DNA from: Lachnospiraceae bacterium
Lineage (GTDB): Bacteria > Bacillota > Clostridia > Lachnospirales > Lachnospiraceae
NCBI GenBank assembly: GCA_017620255.1
Contig: JAFZQU010000041.1
Coordinates: 1-64,000, forward strand
Direction of reading: 5' to 3'
DNA: 64,000 nucleotides
The notes under the pieces were generated by a model that made no database searches, was not told the DNA's origin, and worked only from the letters and a program-made list of their open reading frames with translations. Positions 8,246 through 17,900 of the stretch are shown piece by piece. A program made the position numbers and the translations under genes. Each line of letters opens with the position of its first letter. Within the stretch, counting starts at the first letter, position 1.

Positions 8246-8310
8246 GCGGGTAACGATATTTTCATATTCAAAGACCGATGAACTCTAACATGACCGGTCG
8301 GGGAGGCTGT

Positions 8311-8631
8311 ATGATAACTGTCAATCTGTACTACAAAGGAATAAACGGAAGTGCGCTTGATTTTGCCAAAGAAATGGAATCATCGGGCATCGCGGATGCG
8401 ATCCGCGCGGAAGAGGGGAACCTTAGATATGAATACTTTCAGCCACTCGATGATCCGGAAACGATATTGCTGATCGATTCCTGGACGGATCAGGCTGCCA
8501 TAGATGCCCACCATGCTTCGCCCATGATGAAGCAGCTGGCTGCGCTTCGGGAGCGGTACGATCTGCATATGACCGTGGAACGCTTTGTGAGTGATACATA
8601 TACGGCGGATGAGAAATTCATAAGGCATTGA
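8311..8631 (+). CDS. Antibiotic biosynthesis monooxygenase (ABM) domain protein
   Basis: This 106-residue protein has the small dimeric alpha-beta barrel pattern of ABM/quinol monooxygenase-like proteins. It has an initial hydrophobic strand (MITVNLYY), the middle YEYFQPLDDPETILLIDSW segment, and the HHASPMMKQL helix that follows. Members often act on quinones or heme-like compounds without cofactors, but the fold alone does not fix the reaction. ATG 8311 is preferred because GGGGAGG lies 6 bases before it; an in-frame ATG at 8278 has no ribosome binding site. Its stop lies 26 bases before the GNAT gene. Confidence 0.8.
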   Translation: MITVNLYYKGINGSALDFAKEMESSGIADAIRAEEGNLRYEYFQPLDDPETILLIDSWTDQAAIDAHHASPMMKQLAALRERYDLHMTVERFVSDTYTADEKFIRH

Positions 8632-8657
8632 CGGGTTGCGGAAGCAGGAAGAGAAAT

Positions 8658-9128
8658 ATGGATATTGTATACAAAAGACTGACTGAGAATGATCTGGACA
8701 GAATCATCAAAATGAGGATAGACCAGCTGACGGAAGAATACACCGCAGAGGGAAAAACCGTGCCGGATGATGTGGATCTGGAAGCGGCTCTCATGGATTT
8801 TTACAGAAGGAATATGGCTGCCGGCACTTATGTTTCCTGGCTGGCATTTGACGGCGATAAAATTGTCGGAACAAGCGGGATGTCATTTGCGCAAAAGCCC
8901 CCCTATTTCACCTGCCCCTCAGGGAAACTGGGGATCTTATCAAGCATGTATACGGATCCCGCTTACAGGCGGCGGGGGATCGCCATGGAGCTCCTTGACA
9001 GAGTCGTAAAAGAAGCAAAAGCCTATGGCTGTGGAACGATCTATATCACGGCCTCCAACATGGGTGTAAAGCTGTACGAAGCGTACGGGTTTAAGCATAA
9101 CGGCAATTTCCTGCAGCTGAACCTGTGA
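8658..9128 (+). CDS. GNAT family N-acetyltransferase
   Basis: This 156-residue acetyl-CoA-dependent acyltransferase has the GNAT core: a strand with SWLAFDGDKIVGTSG, then LSSMYTDPAYRRRGIAMELL. The latter holds the acetyl-CoA pyrophosphate loop (RRRGIA), and LYEAYGF near the C-terminus is the usual last motif. ATG 8658 is chosen because AGGAAGAG precedes it; an earlier in-frame start overlaps the upstream gene. The acceptor substrate cannot be read from sequence. Two GNAT gene fragments follow, so acetyltransferase genes seem to have turned over repeatedly at this spot. Confidence 0.9.
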   Translation: MDIVYKRLTENDLDRIIKMRIDQLTEEYTAEGKTVPDDVDLEAALMDFYRRNMAAGTYVSWLAFDGDKIVGTSGMSFAQKPPYFTCPSGKLGILSSMYTDPAYRRRGIAMELLDRVVKEAKAYGCGTIYITASNMGVKLYEAYGFKHNGNFLQLNL

Positions 9129-9131
9129 GCG

Positions 9132-9389
9132 GTGCGACTACGTGTAAAAAGGCTGAGGACAGTGATTTCACACGTAGGCGGGGCCAAAAAGGGAATGGCC
9201 GGGAGCGAAAAGGGAATAGAAGCAACCAAAGGAGGTGCAACAGCGGTATTGCTCGTAGCGTTCAAAAAGAATGAAAAAGGCAATGCCTTCTGGGAGTCGC
9301 AGGGATTTACGGTTCGGGATGATTTAAACTACAGGAATAAGGCACTTGCGGAGATGGTCAGGATCGATCCGGATTATGTACGCGCATGA
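9132..9389 (+). pseudogene. GNAT acetyltransferase remnant, C-terminal fragment
   Basis: The last 50 or so residues of this frame (from about 9237) read like the end of a GNAT protein: a strand, then NEKGNAFWESQGF and DLNYRNKAL, the common closing motif. The acetyl-CoA binding part is missing, and the first 35 residues do not resemble the family. The start is unsupported, so this is a broken gene whose 5' part has been lost. Confidence 0.65.
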
Positions 9390-9432
9390 TCTGATAAAGC
9401 AGGGCATCGATAGAGACAGGGGAAGAAAGAAA

Positions 9433-9597
9433 GTGTTACGAGTAAGGAATGCGACGGAAAATGATTTTGACAGGATCATGGAGATCTACAGATATGCAAG
9501 AGAATTCATGATCAGGTCAGGAAATCCAAACCAATGGGGGCACGATCTATCTGGAAGACGGTTCCCCCAGACTGGCTTATCATCTGAAAGACAATAA
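9433..9597 (+). pseudogene. GNAT-like gene remnant, N-terminal fragment fused out of frame
   Basis: From a GTG at 9433, preceded by an AGGGGAAGAAAG-type site, the frame reads RVRNATENDFDRIMEIY and ends near NPNQWG. This is the typical first helix and early loop of a GNAT acetyltransferase. At about 9540 the meaning jumps to a different frame (IYLEDGSPRLAYHL), which runs to a TGA at 9614 overlapping the next ATG. An internal deletion has therefore joined the front of one gene to the back of another. No intact product is expected. Confidence 0.6.
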
Positions 9598-9612
9598 CGA
9601 AGGGCAGCAGGA

Positions 9613-10392
9613 ATGAATCCTTCTTTTAAATCCCTTTTTGGAAAAATCATTCTCATACCGATTTTGATCCTGCCACTTGTTTTGGCAGCCTGTGGCGGAC
9701 AGAATAAGCGGGCAGGGGATATTCCAACAGAAGTAGAGGCGCTTGAAGCTGCAGAACAGGAATTTGGTATCAAAGGCGCACAGGTGCTTTCCGTACGGGA
9801 CGTCAGAAACGAAGGCAGTGAATACTACGGTATTGACGCTATTTACACCATGACGTGCGAGAGGATCGGAGAGTTCAGCGTACTGCGGGCATTTACCTAT
9901 GACAGTTTGTTCTGGGGCGGTTATACCTACAGCTGGATCACGGATTACAGCGATCTGGTCCTGCAGGACTATTTGAAAGATCATCCGCTACCAGATGGGA
10001 TCGCTTACTCCGAGGGGCCGTATGCCCAGTCCAACTATGGGGCGCATAAATACTTTGGAGAAAAAAGCAGACAGATATGGTTTGATTTTCACTCTGATGA
10101 AGAGTTTGAAGACCGTCTGAACGCGCTTCAGCCGTGGCTTGATGACTGGCTTTCCCATGAGAGGGCCTGTCTTTTGCAGGGAAAAGATCCAAAGATCAAA
10201 GTGATCGCGCAGCGGCCGCAGGACGAAACCATGCAGTACAGCATCCGGCTGCAGAGGATCTTCGGTTTTGATAAAGATTCGTTTCATATGCTCGGGGAAG
10301 ACGGTCAGACCTACAGATGGAGTTCGTTTCAAAAAGCGATGGAGGCCGGATACAAGGCGAGAAAGAAGCTTGTGATGAAACCCGGTTTCTGA
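9613..10392 (+). CDS. Lipoprotein of unknown function
   Basis: This 259-residue protein has a classical lipoprotein signal: Lys near residues 6-11, a hydrophobic stretch, then LVLAAC with the lipidated Cys at about residue 27. It should be anchored on the outer face of the membrane. The mature part is soluble with many aromatic residues (FWGGYTYSWITDY) and no motif I recognise. The start codon overlaps the stop of the preceding remnant frame (ATGA), a relic of translational coupling to the lost gene. AGCAGGA serves as ribosome binding site. Confidence 0.75.
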   Translation: MNPSFKSLFGKIILIPILILPLVLAACGGQNKRAGDIPTEVEALEAAEQEFGIKGAQVLSVRDVRNEGSEYYGIDAIYTMTCERIGEFSVLRAFTYDSLFWGGYTYSWITDYSDLVLQDYLKDHPLPDGIAYSEGPYAQSNYGAHKYFGEKSRQIWFDFHSDEEFEDRLNALQPWLDDWLSHERACLLQGKDPKIKVIAQRPQDETMQYSIRLQRIFGFDKDSFHMLGEDGQTYRWSSFQKAMEAGYKARKKLVMKPGF

Positions 10393-10420
10393 AAGGAAAG
10401 ACGGATATCATAACGAAGCA

Positions 10421-10483
10421 ACGGGATTTCGTTCCTACTTTATCCGTTTTGATGACGGAGCAAGGCTTGAGATCACGGTCTGA
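10421..10483 (+). pseudogene. Glyoxalase/VOC-family remnant, C-terminal fragment
   Basis: A 20-codon frame ending at TGA 10481-10483 reads SYFIRFDDGARLEI. This is close to the conserved C-terminal strand pair of small glyoxalase/bleomycin-resistance (VOC) proteins, where the Glu is a metal ligand. Nothing before it in frame resembles the rest of the domain. The 136 bases between the lipoprotein and the HAD gene hold nothing else I can support. Confidence 0.45.
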
Positions 10484-10528
10484 TGGGGGCCGGAGTGATA
10501 TTTACGCATAGGAGAGGATGCAAACGAA

Positions 10529-11173
10529 ATGAAATATGATCATTGTCTATTCGATCTGGACGGAACACTGACAGATCCTGCAGTCGGGATCACGAATTCC
10601 GTCATGCATGCCCTGGATCAATACGGGATCCGTGTGAATGACAGGTCCGAGCTGTTTCCTTTTATCGGGCCGCCGCTTGACCATTCTTTCATGAAGTTTT
10701 ACGGTTTTTCGGAAGAAGAAGCCGCCACGGCGATCCGGTACTACAGAGAATATTTTTCCGTCAAAGGCCTGTTTGAAAACGAGGTTTATGACGGGATCCC
10801 GGCACTTCTTTCCGAGCTGAAAAAACGCAGCGTCACTCTGGCTATCGCCACATCCAAACCTTACGAATTCACGGTCAGGATCCTGGAACATTTTGACCTG
10901 ATGAAATATTTTGATCATATAGGTGCAGCCACAATGGACGGCAGCATCAGCAGGAAAGAAGACGTGATCCAAAACCTTCTGGACAAGCTGCCTGTTACGG
11001 ACAAGTCCTCCATCCTGATGGTGGGTGACAGGCATCATGACATCGACGGCGCAAAAGCAAACGGACTAGACAGCGCCGGCGTGCTATGGGGATACGGCCC
11101 GGAGGAAGAACTCCGGCAGGCCGGCGCGGATTACCTGCTGACGGAGCCCGCTGATCTGCTGAAATTGTTTTGA
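10529..11173 (+). CDS. HAD-superfamily phosphatase, phosphoglycolate phosphatase-like
   Basis: This 214-residue HAD hydrolase has motif I DLDGTLTDP (nucleophile Asp near residue 9, acid/base Asp two on), motif II Thr/Ser in IATSKPY (about 110), the conserved Lys in SRKEDV, and motif IV GDRHHDIDGAKANG (about 168). The helical cap between motifs I and II and the GPPLDHSF segment place it among Gph-like phosphatases. A good AGGAGAGG site precedes the ATG. Its stop overlaps the TTG start of the next gene by four bases. The substrate, a small sugar phosphate or phosphoglycolate, is inferred from the family only. Confidence 0.9.
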   Translation: MKYDHCLFDLDGTLTDPAVGITNSVMHALDQYGIRVNDRSELFPFIGPPLDHSFMKFYGFSEEEAATAIRYYREYFSVKGLFENEVYDGIPALLSELKKRSVTLAIATSKPYEFTVRILEHFDLMKYFDHIGAATMDGSISRKEDVIQNLLDKLPVTDKSSILMVGDRHHDIDGAKANGLDSAGVLWGYGPEEELRQAGADYLLTEPADLLKLF

Positions 11174-11913
11174 GTAAAAAGGATACCAAGGGAGGCAAGC
11201 AGAGTTTGAAAGAAAAGAAAACCTCAAGGGTATTGACAGGGATTCTGATCGGATTTGGTGTCGGGGCTATAGCTGTAACCGGCGCGATCATTGTATTGTT
11301 TTATTTCTTTTTTGCCGGCGGTCCGATACAGACCACAGATAACGTGGAATTATACGAAGAAACCATGCATAAGTACACAAATGAAGTTGTGGGCAAAGTT
11401 CATACCGGCTTTTTTTCTTTCCCCCAAACGATTCCTGAAAGTGCTTTTGCAAATGATCACAAACCGGAGTTTTATTTTTCATATAGAGACACGTGGGATG
11501 ATCCGACTTGCGAAGTGTATCTAAAATGTACATACTCGGATACGGACTATGCTAAAGAAACAGACCGTCTAAAGAACAGTGAATTTGAACTCGGGGATGA
11601 TGATCTGAAAGTGATAAAGCATCTCGAATACGAAGAAGGCAAACGGTTCATGCATCCGGTATACAAAGCAATTGACTGTGACGATCATTCCTATGAATAT
11701 GCGATGGACCTGGGAAACAATGAAATAGTATACATCTATACTTCTTTTAAAGATGATCCGCGATCCTTAAAAAGGATACCCAAAGAATACCTGCCGGATG
11801 ATTATTCTGCCTCCTTAATGAAAAACACCTTTGCCAACGGCGGCTTCAACGTATATGTGACCGAAAAAACGGACGCGTACAGGCGGTTCGATTACGGCGA
11901 TAAATTCAATTAG
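11170..11913 (+). CDS. Single-pass membrane protein of unknown function
   Basis: This 247-residue protein starts with TTG at 11170, sharing TTGA with the HAD stop. It has a Lys-rich cytoplasmic start of about 20 residues, one strong membrane segment (ILIGFGVGAIAVTGAIIVLFY, about residues 25-47) and an extracytoplasmic domain rich in Asp and Tyr. The overlap suggests translational coupling to the phosphatase. I do not recognise the soluble domain. The start is the weakest part of the call because no clear ribosome binding site precedes the TTG. Confidence 0.7.
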   Translation: MSKKDTKGGKQSLKEKKTSRVLTGILIGFGVGAIAVTGAIIVLFYFFFAGGPIQTTDNVELYEETMHKYTNEVVGKVHTGFFSFPQTIPESAFANDHKPEFYFSYRDTWDDPTCEVYLKCTYSDTDYAKETDRLKNSEFELGDDDLKVIKHLEYEEGKRFMHPVYKAIDCDDHSYEYAMDLGNNEIVYIYTSFKDDPRSLKRIPKEYLPDDYSASLMKNTFANGGFNVYVTEKTDAYRRFDYGDKFN

Positions 11914-11931
11914 AAAGCAGACCATGTCAAT

Positions 11932-11961
11932 TTGACAAAAAAACGCAGAAAGAGAGATAAT
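11932..11961 (+). promoter_or_regulatory. Sigma-A type promoter for the giant secreted protein
   Basis: A perfect -35 TTGACA at 11932-11937 is followed 18 bases later by a GATAAT -10 at 11956-11961. The start codon at 11996 and a GGGAGGG ribosome binding site (about 11983-11989) follow at normal distances. This is one of the strongest promoters in the window. Confidence 0.75.
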
Positions 11962-11995
11962 ATCATTAATTCTAGTTTACTTGGGAGGGTTAAAA

Positions 11996-14900
11996 ATGAG
12001 CGTTTTGAAAAAGAGTGCTAAGAGACTGATCACGGGTATGCTTGTTGCGGCCATGCTGGCTACATCAGCTCCCGGATATGCGTTTGCGGCAGAGACTGCG
12101 GACAATGAAGAAATCTTAGAAGCTGTCGCGCCTGAGGAAACTGAAGATGCAGTTTCTGTGATTAATGATGGAAATATCGATGATGAAGAAATCCTGGAAA
12201 CTGTCGCGCCTGAAGAAGCAGAGGCAGAAGATGCACCGGTGGAAGCGGAGGGGCTGCTGCCTGAGGGAAATCCTGATGGGGATCCCGCAGGAGATGTGAC
12301 AACCCTGACCGAGGCTTATTACGAGGCTTCCCAGCTTCAAGATGACGGAGCTATCAAAGTGGCCTGCGATACAGAGATCCATATCGGGGCGGGCGTTAAC
12401 AAGACCATCAATTCAATAAAGAATGCAAACGGAACAAAATATGATCTGACCATAAGCGGTGATGATACGGGAACGCTTACCATAACCGATGAATTTACAT
12501 TTAATTACAACAAAGACGGACAAAAGATTACCATATCCGGCGGAACGATCAACTGTAAGAAGATGCTGATAGGTGATACTGATATTACCGGCGGGACATT
12601 AAATGCGGATCAAATAGTTGTGTCTAATCATGATCTGTCTGTCAGCGGCGGAGAAGTCAATGTACACAATAGTGCGACGGGATCTGATTGGGCATTAACT
12701 GCCAAATTACTCACGGTTTCCGGAGGAGAGGTAAATGTTGAGGATGATGGTTCGGAATGCGCAATCTTCTGCGGCGATACCTGTACCATTTCAGGTGGAG
12801 TTGTCAATGCAACAGCCTATGCCGACGGCAGCAAGGGAATCACCTGCAATAATACAGTCACCATCAGTGATGATGCCTATGTAACGGCTTCGGGGAAAGT
12901 GGAGTCCGTCTATAGTGGCGGGGGTATCGTCATAGACGGCATGAGCGCGACGGATACATCCGGCGGAGGAGAAGCAGTTGTAGTATATGGGGCCGACAGT
13001 GTTTATCATTTTGAAAGAGCAAACGGCAGCACCGTAAACAGCGTTCACATAGAAAAGAGCGGGGGTACCTATGCAATAGTTACTGATGCACCCTCTGCCG
13101 GTATCGGATTTGCAGATACCCAAATCGGTTTAGCCGCTCCGGATGCAGCGACGGTCACTGTAACAAACAACAGCACCGGTACCATCGGGCTTACAGGGGT
13201 CGTTTCAAACAAAGAGACCAGCGAATACGTGATCGGTGATTTTTCCGGAAAATATCTGCTTAAGAATGAAACGGCAACCTTCACCGTACAGCCGGACGAA
13301 TTGCTCGCTATTGGTGAGCATAATGAAACATTTACGGTGACCACCGACCATGCGGGGGTGACGGCCTCCTTTAGTGCCGCATATACGGTTACCCCGAGCC
13401 CCAAAATGATCGAGCTTACATCAGAGGCACCCGATTTCGGACTTGTAAAGCGGGACTATGAAGGGAAATATACCATCGAGACCAAAACGGTCACCATCAA
13501 GAACACTGGGACGGAAGACCTGACAATTGGAACATCGGTAAAGCCCGCGAACTTCAGCGTGAAATTCCCCACTAATCTTGTACTGTCTGCCGGTGAGAGC
13601 GCAGACATCGAGATTTCACCCAAGACGGGTCTGGCAGCAGGTGTATATGACGAAGACTGGTACGTGACGACGACAGACGGCGTGAAAGCTCTTGTACCTG
13701 TTTCACTCGAGATAAAAGACACCGATTATTCCATTGAAGCGGATCAGACACAACTTGCTTTCGGAAAGGCTACCGTCGGATATGCTTTAGCTCCGAGCGC
13801 ACAGAAGGTCAAGATCACGAATAAGGGCGATGGGACAGTGGAACTGATCGTTCCGACTCCAAGTGACTATACAGTAACCACAACAGACAGTCTTATTCTT
13901 GGCAAGGGGCAGTCAGCCACCTTTTCGGTTCAACCCAAAACCGGTCTCATGAACTATTTTTCGCATAATGCGAATATCCTATTCAAAACGAAACAGAAAT
14001 CCCAGGTAACTGTAAGAGCCACCTTTGACGTCGGATATTACCTGATCGGAGAAATGAAAGCATCGGATCTGATCGATAATCAAACATACAGACTTGTGGA
14101 TGATGCAACGATCCTTATCGATGCCACTACGGATAAGACGATCAAAGATATAAGGTGTGAGAGTGATTCTGATACCACAATCCCCGCGTATGAACTGACC
14201 GTTACCGGAAACGATTCGGGAAAACTGACAGTAACAGGCAGTTTCTATCATAATTATATCTCACACGAGGAGACGGAGAAAAAGCTTACGATCTCGGGAG
14301 GAACTTTAACTTGTGGCGAGATATGGGGAAAAGATATTGATATTACAGGCGGGGTCATTCAAGCAAAACGTATCTATAGCCCGAATCATACGGTGTCGAT
14401 ATCCGGAGGAAAGGTTACGGCTTACTCCACCGAGCAGGGAGCCGCGATACAAGGGAGAAACATATCGATCACGGGGGGTGAAGTATATGCCACCTCAACC
14501 AGCAACAGCGGTACCGGAACGGGGCGTGGTCTGTATGGCCGCGGTATTACAATAAAGGACAAGGCGTTTGTTCTTGCCAAAGGATCCGTTGAAGCAATAT
14601 ACTTTGACGGTGGTCCGAAAGCCTATGATATTGCAGAAAGCATGCAAATGACGGAACCTTCCGGTGAGGCCGAGGATAAGACTGTCACGTTTGTAACAGA
14701 AAATGAGAATACGGGTCATCTTGCCAATCAGGCAGGCGACCTGGTAAAAGAAGTGCAGATCAACCCGGCGGCGCCGGATAATACAAACGGAGCAGCCATC
14801 TCTGTTGAGCCGATGGAGATTGACTTCGGGGATGTGTTCATCGAGCAGCCCACTGAAGCAAGGGCGGTAGTGATCAAAAACACAGGAGATGTACAGCTGA

Positions 14901-17900
14901 CCATCGATTCCGTACAACCGGCAGGTGAAGTCGCGTTTGTTCTCGGTGACCTGTCGAAGAGAGTACTGGATCCGGGGGAGACGGCTACGCTCTCTGTGCG
15001 GCCTGATGAGACCAAGATAAGAACCGAAGACCGCTATATCGAATACTTCACTGTAAATACCAATATCCCAAGTGTAAAATTTGATTTTTACGCCGTGGCC
15101 AGCGGGGTATGGCCGGAACATTCCATATCGGTAACGCCTTCCACGGCTGATTTCGGATCCGTACCTAAGGGGTACGACGTAAGCCTGATCCCCCAAAAGA
15201 CCATAACGGTCACTAACACGGGAAATGTCAATGTTGCTCTCGATGATCCGATACCGGATGCCGGAACCTATTTTGAGGCGGGCAGTATTTCCAAAAAGGA
15301 CCTTGCTCCCGGCGAATCGGCTACCTTTGCCCTCAGTGTAACAGGAGATGCTACAGCAGAGGCTGCCATAAAAGGAGACATTATTAAGATACCGGCCATA
15401 GCATTTCCGGGTTTGTCATATCAAACGGATATATCCAGAAACCTCAGCGCAAGCCTTGATGTAAAAGAAGTGAAGCCAGACGGGATCTTCATCGACTCGA
15501 TCCCCGATCAGATGTATACGGGATCCGCCATCAAGCCGGAAGTGGATGTCTATTTTAACGGCACAAAGCTGACTGACAAGGATTATTCGGTAAGCTACAA
15601 GAACAATGTAAATGCCTGCGTAAAAGATAAGACAGATGCAAAAGGCAATCTCATCGCACCTGTTGTCATCGTAAAGGGCAAAGGCAATTTTGAAGGGACA
15701 GCGACAGAATCCTTCACGATCACCCCGCTTGATATCAGCCTTGCGACAGCATCGGATATCGTTGTTGCCTATAAAGCTAGAAAGGCTCAGTTCGGAGAGA
15801 CTACCGTCACATATGAACTGAACGGCAAAACGGTAAAACTTGCCAAGAACAAGGACTTTGAATATGTATATGAAGACGGAAAGGATTATACGGAGCCCGG
15901 GGTATATACAACAACCATCAGGGGAATCAACAATTACAGAGACTCTGATAATGCCGTTACATTTAAACAGACCATAGCGGAGGATGGCCAGACTCTCATC
16001 ACCAAAGTTTCCGTTCCCTCCATTCCGGACCAGGCGTATACGGGAAGGAAGAAGATCCTTACCGGAATGACTCAGGGCTTTAGTGAAGAATATGCCGTGG
16101 ACAAAAAAGGCAATCCGTTTGCTTTTACCATCAAAAACGGAAAGACACCTCTTACCTACGGCGTTGATTATACCCTCTCGATCGTTAACAACAGAGAAAT
16201 AGGAACGGCTACCGTAACCATTGAGGCCAAGAAGGATGATGACGGGAAATACACCGGTGACTATGCCGGATCGCGGACGGTTACCTTCAAGATCAAGGGT
16301 ACGGATCTCAAGGGCGCAAAGGTTGAGAATTTTGTGAATAATGTTGAGTGGACGGGAGCGGTCAGAAAGCAGGATGCGAAGTTCTTCTTCATGAACGGCA
16401 AAGAACGGACCGATCTGTATGAGGGGAAGGACTACAGGGTGGTTTATCTGGATGCAGCGGGCAAAGAGTGCGATCCTGTAGAGATCGGATCCTACAGTGC
16501 TGTATATACCGGAATGGGATATTACACAGGGACCGTTAAGAAGCAGTTCCAGATCACCGGTATAGATATGAAGAATGTAACGATTCCCGATTTTACGGAA
16601 TCGACAGGCTCCTTCACATCAACGGTCACTTATAAGAGCTGCTACGACCAGAGAGCAAAGGCCTTTGTTTATACGGGCATGGAATACAAACCTGTGGGAT
16701 TGGCTCATTTAACGACCGCTATGCCACGCGAAGAAATGGATCTTACATTCCATGACAAGCAAAATAACAGAATGATCCATCTCAAGAACGGTGAAGATTA
16801 TTATGTAACATATGAGAATAATACCGACCCCGGCACAGCGACGGTCATCTTTACAGGTATGGGCCAGTGTGGGGGAACCGTTAAGAAGACCTTCAAGATC
16901 AAAGCATACAACGAAGGGGAAAGGAAAAAGGGTTACATCTCCATCGCCATGCCTTCCGGATCGCTGTATGCATACACAAAGGGAGGCGTTAAGCCGGAGC
17001 CGGTTGTTACGTACAAATTTAACTATGAAGCCCGCACTCTTCAAAATAACGTAGACTATACACTCAAATGGAGCGACAACAATGCCGTGACAACGGACAG
17101 CACGAGGAAAATGCCGAAGGTGACCATCAGCTTCAAGGGCAGATTTGCAGGTACTGACAGTAAAGAGTTTACGATCAAAGCCGGCAAATTAAACACATTA
17201 ACCGTAGATGCGGTAACGACGGATGTGGTTTGCGCGGATAAGGCAGGCATCTGCAAGACGAACCTTACGCTTACCGATAAGAAAACAGGTGCAAAGCTGG
17301 CGGCAGGAACGGATTACGAGAAGGACATCGTATATAAATACGGTGTTGCCGTTGATGTGAATGTCAAGGGACAGGCCGAGAAAGAACACCGCAATTCAGG
17401 CGATCCTGTGGGCCAAAACGACATCATCCCGGGCGGAACAAACGGAACAAAGATCAATGTCTTTGTTGTACCGAAGGGTGCATACGCAGGAGATGGAACA
17501 GAGCCGGTCAATATCGCAAGTTTCTATTTCCTGGAAGACGGCTCGCATGATCTTTCCAAGGCAACGATCACCATCAACAACAAGCCGTTTACCGGAAGCC
17601 CCATTTCCCTTGAGAATGACGACATATGGTTCAAGTTCGGAAAAGAGCCGGCCATTCAGCTTTTGGCATCGGATTACGAACTGATCTATGAAAAAGCCGA
17701 TGGGGAAAGAGTGGACAAGGGCAAGTACAACGTTACGATCATCGCAAAGCATCCCGGCGCATATGGTAACAGGAAGACGGTTTCCTTCCAGATCGTGGCC
17801 AAAACGATGGATTATAACGTCCATTTTGAAAGCAATCTGGCGACGGAGAGCATAAAAGAAAGGGTATATGACACTTACAAAGGGGATTCCCCTCTCGAAA

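Noticed and set aside
8093..8281. Open frames on both strands across the 42-bp repeats as a repeat-peptide gene
   Set aside because: Openness follows from a period divisible by three; there is no ribosome binding site and no conserved start.
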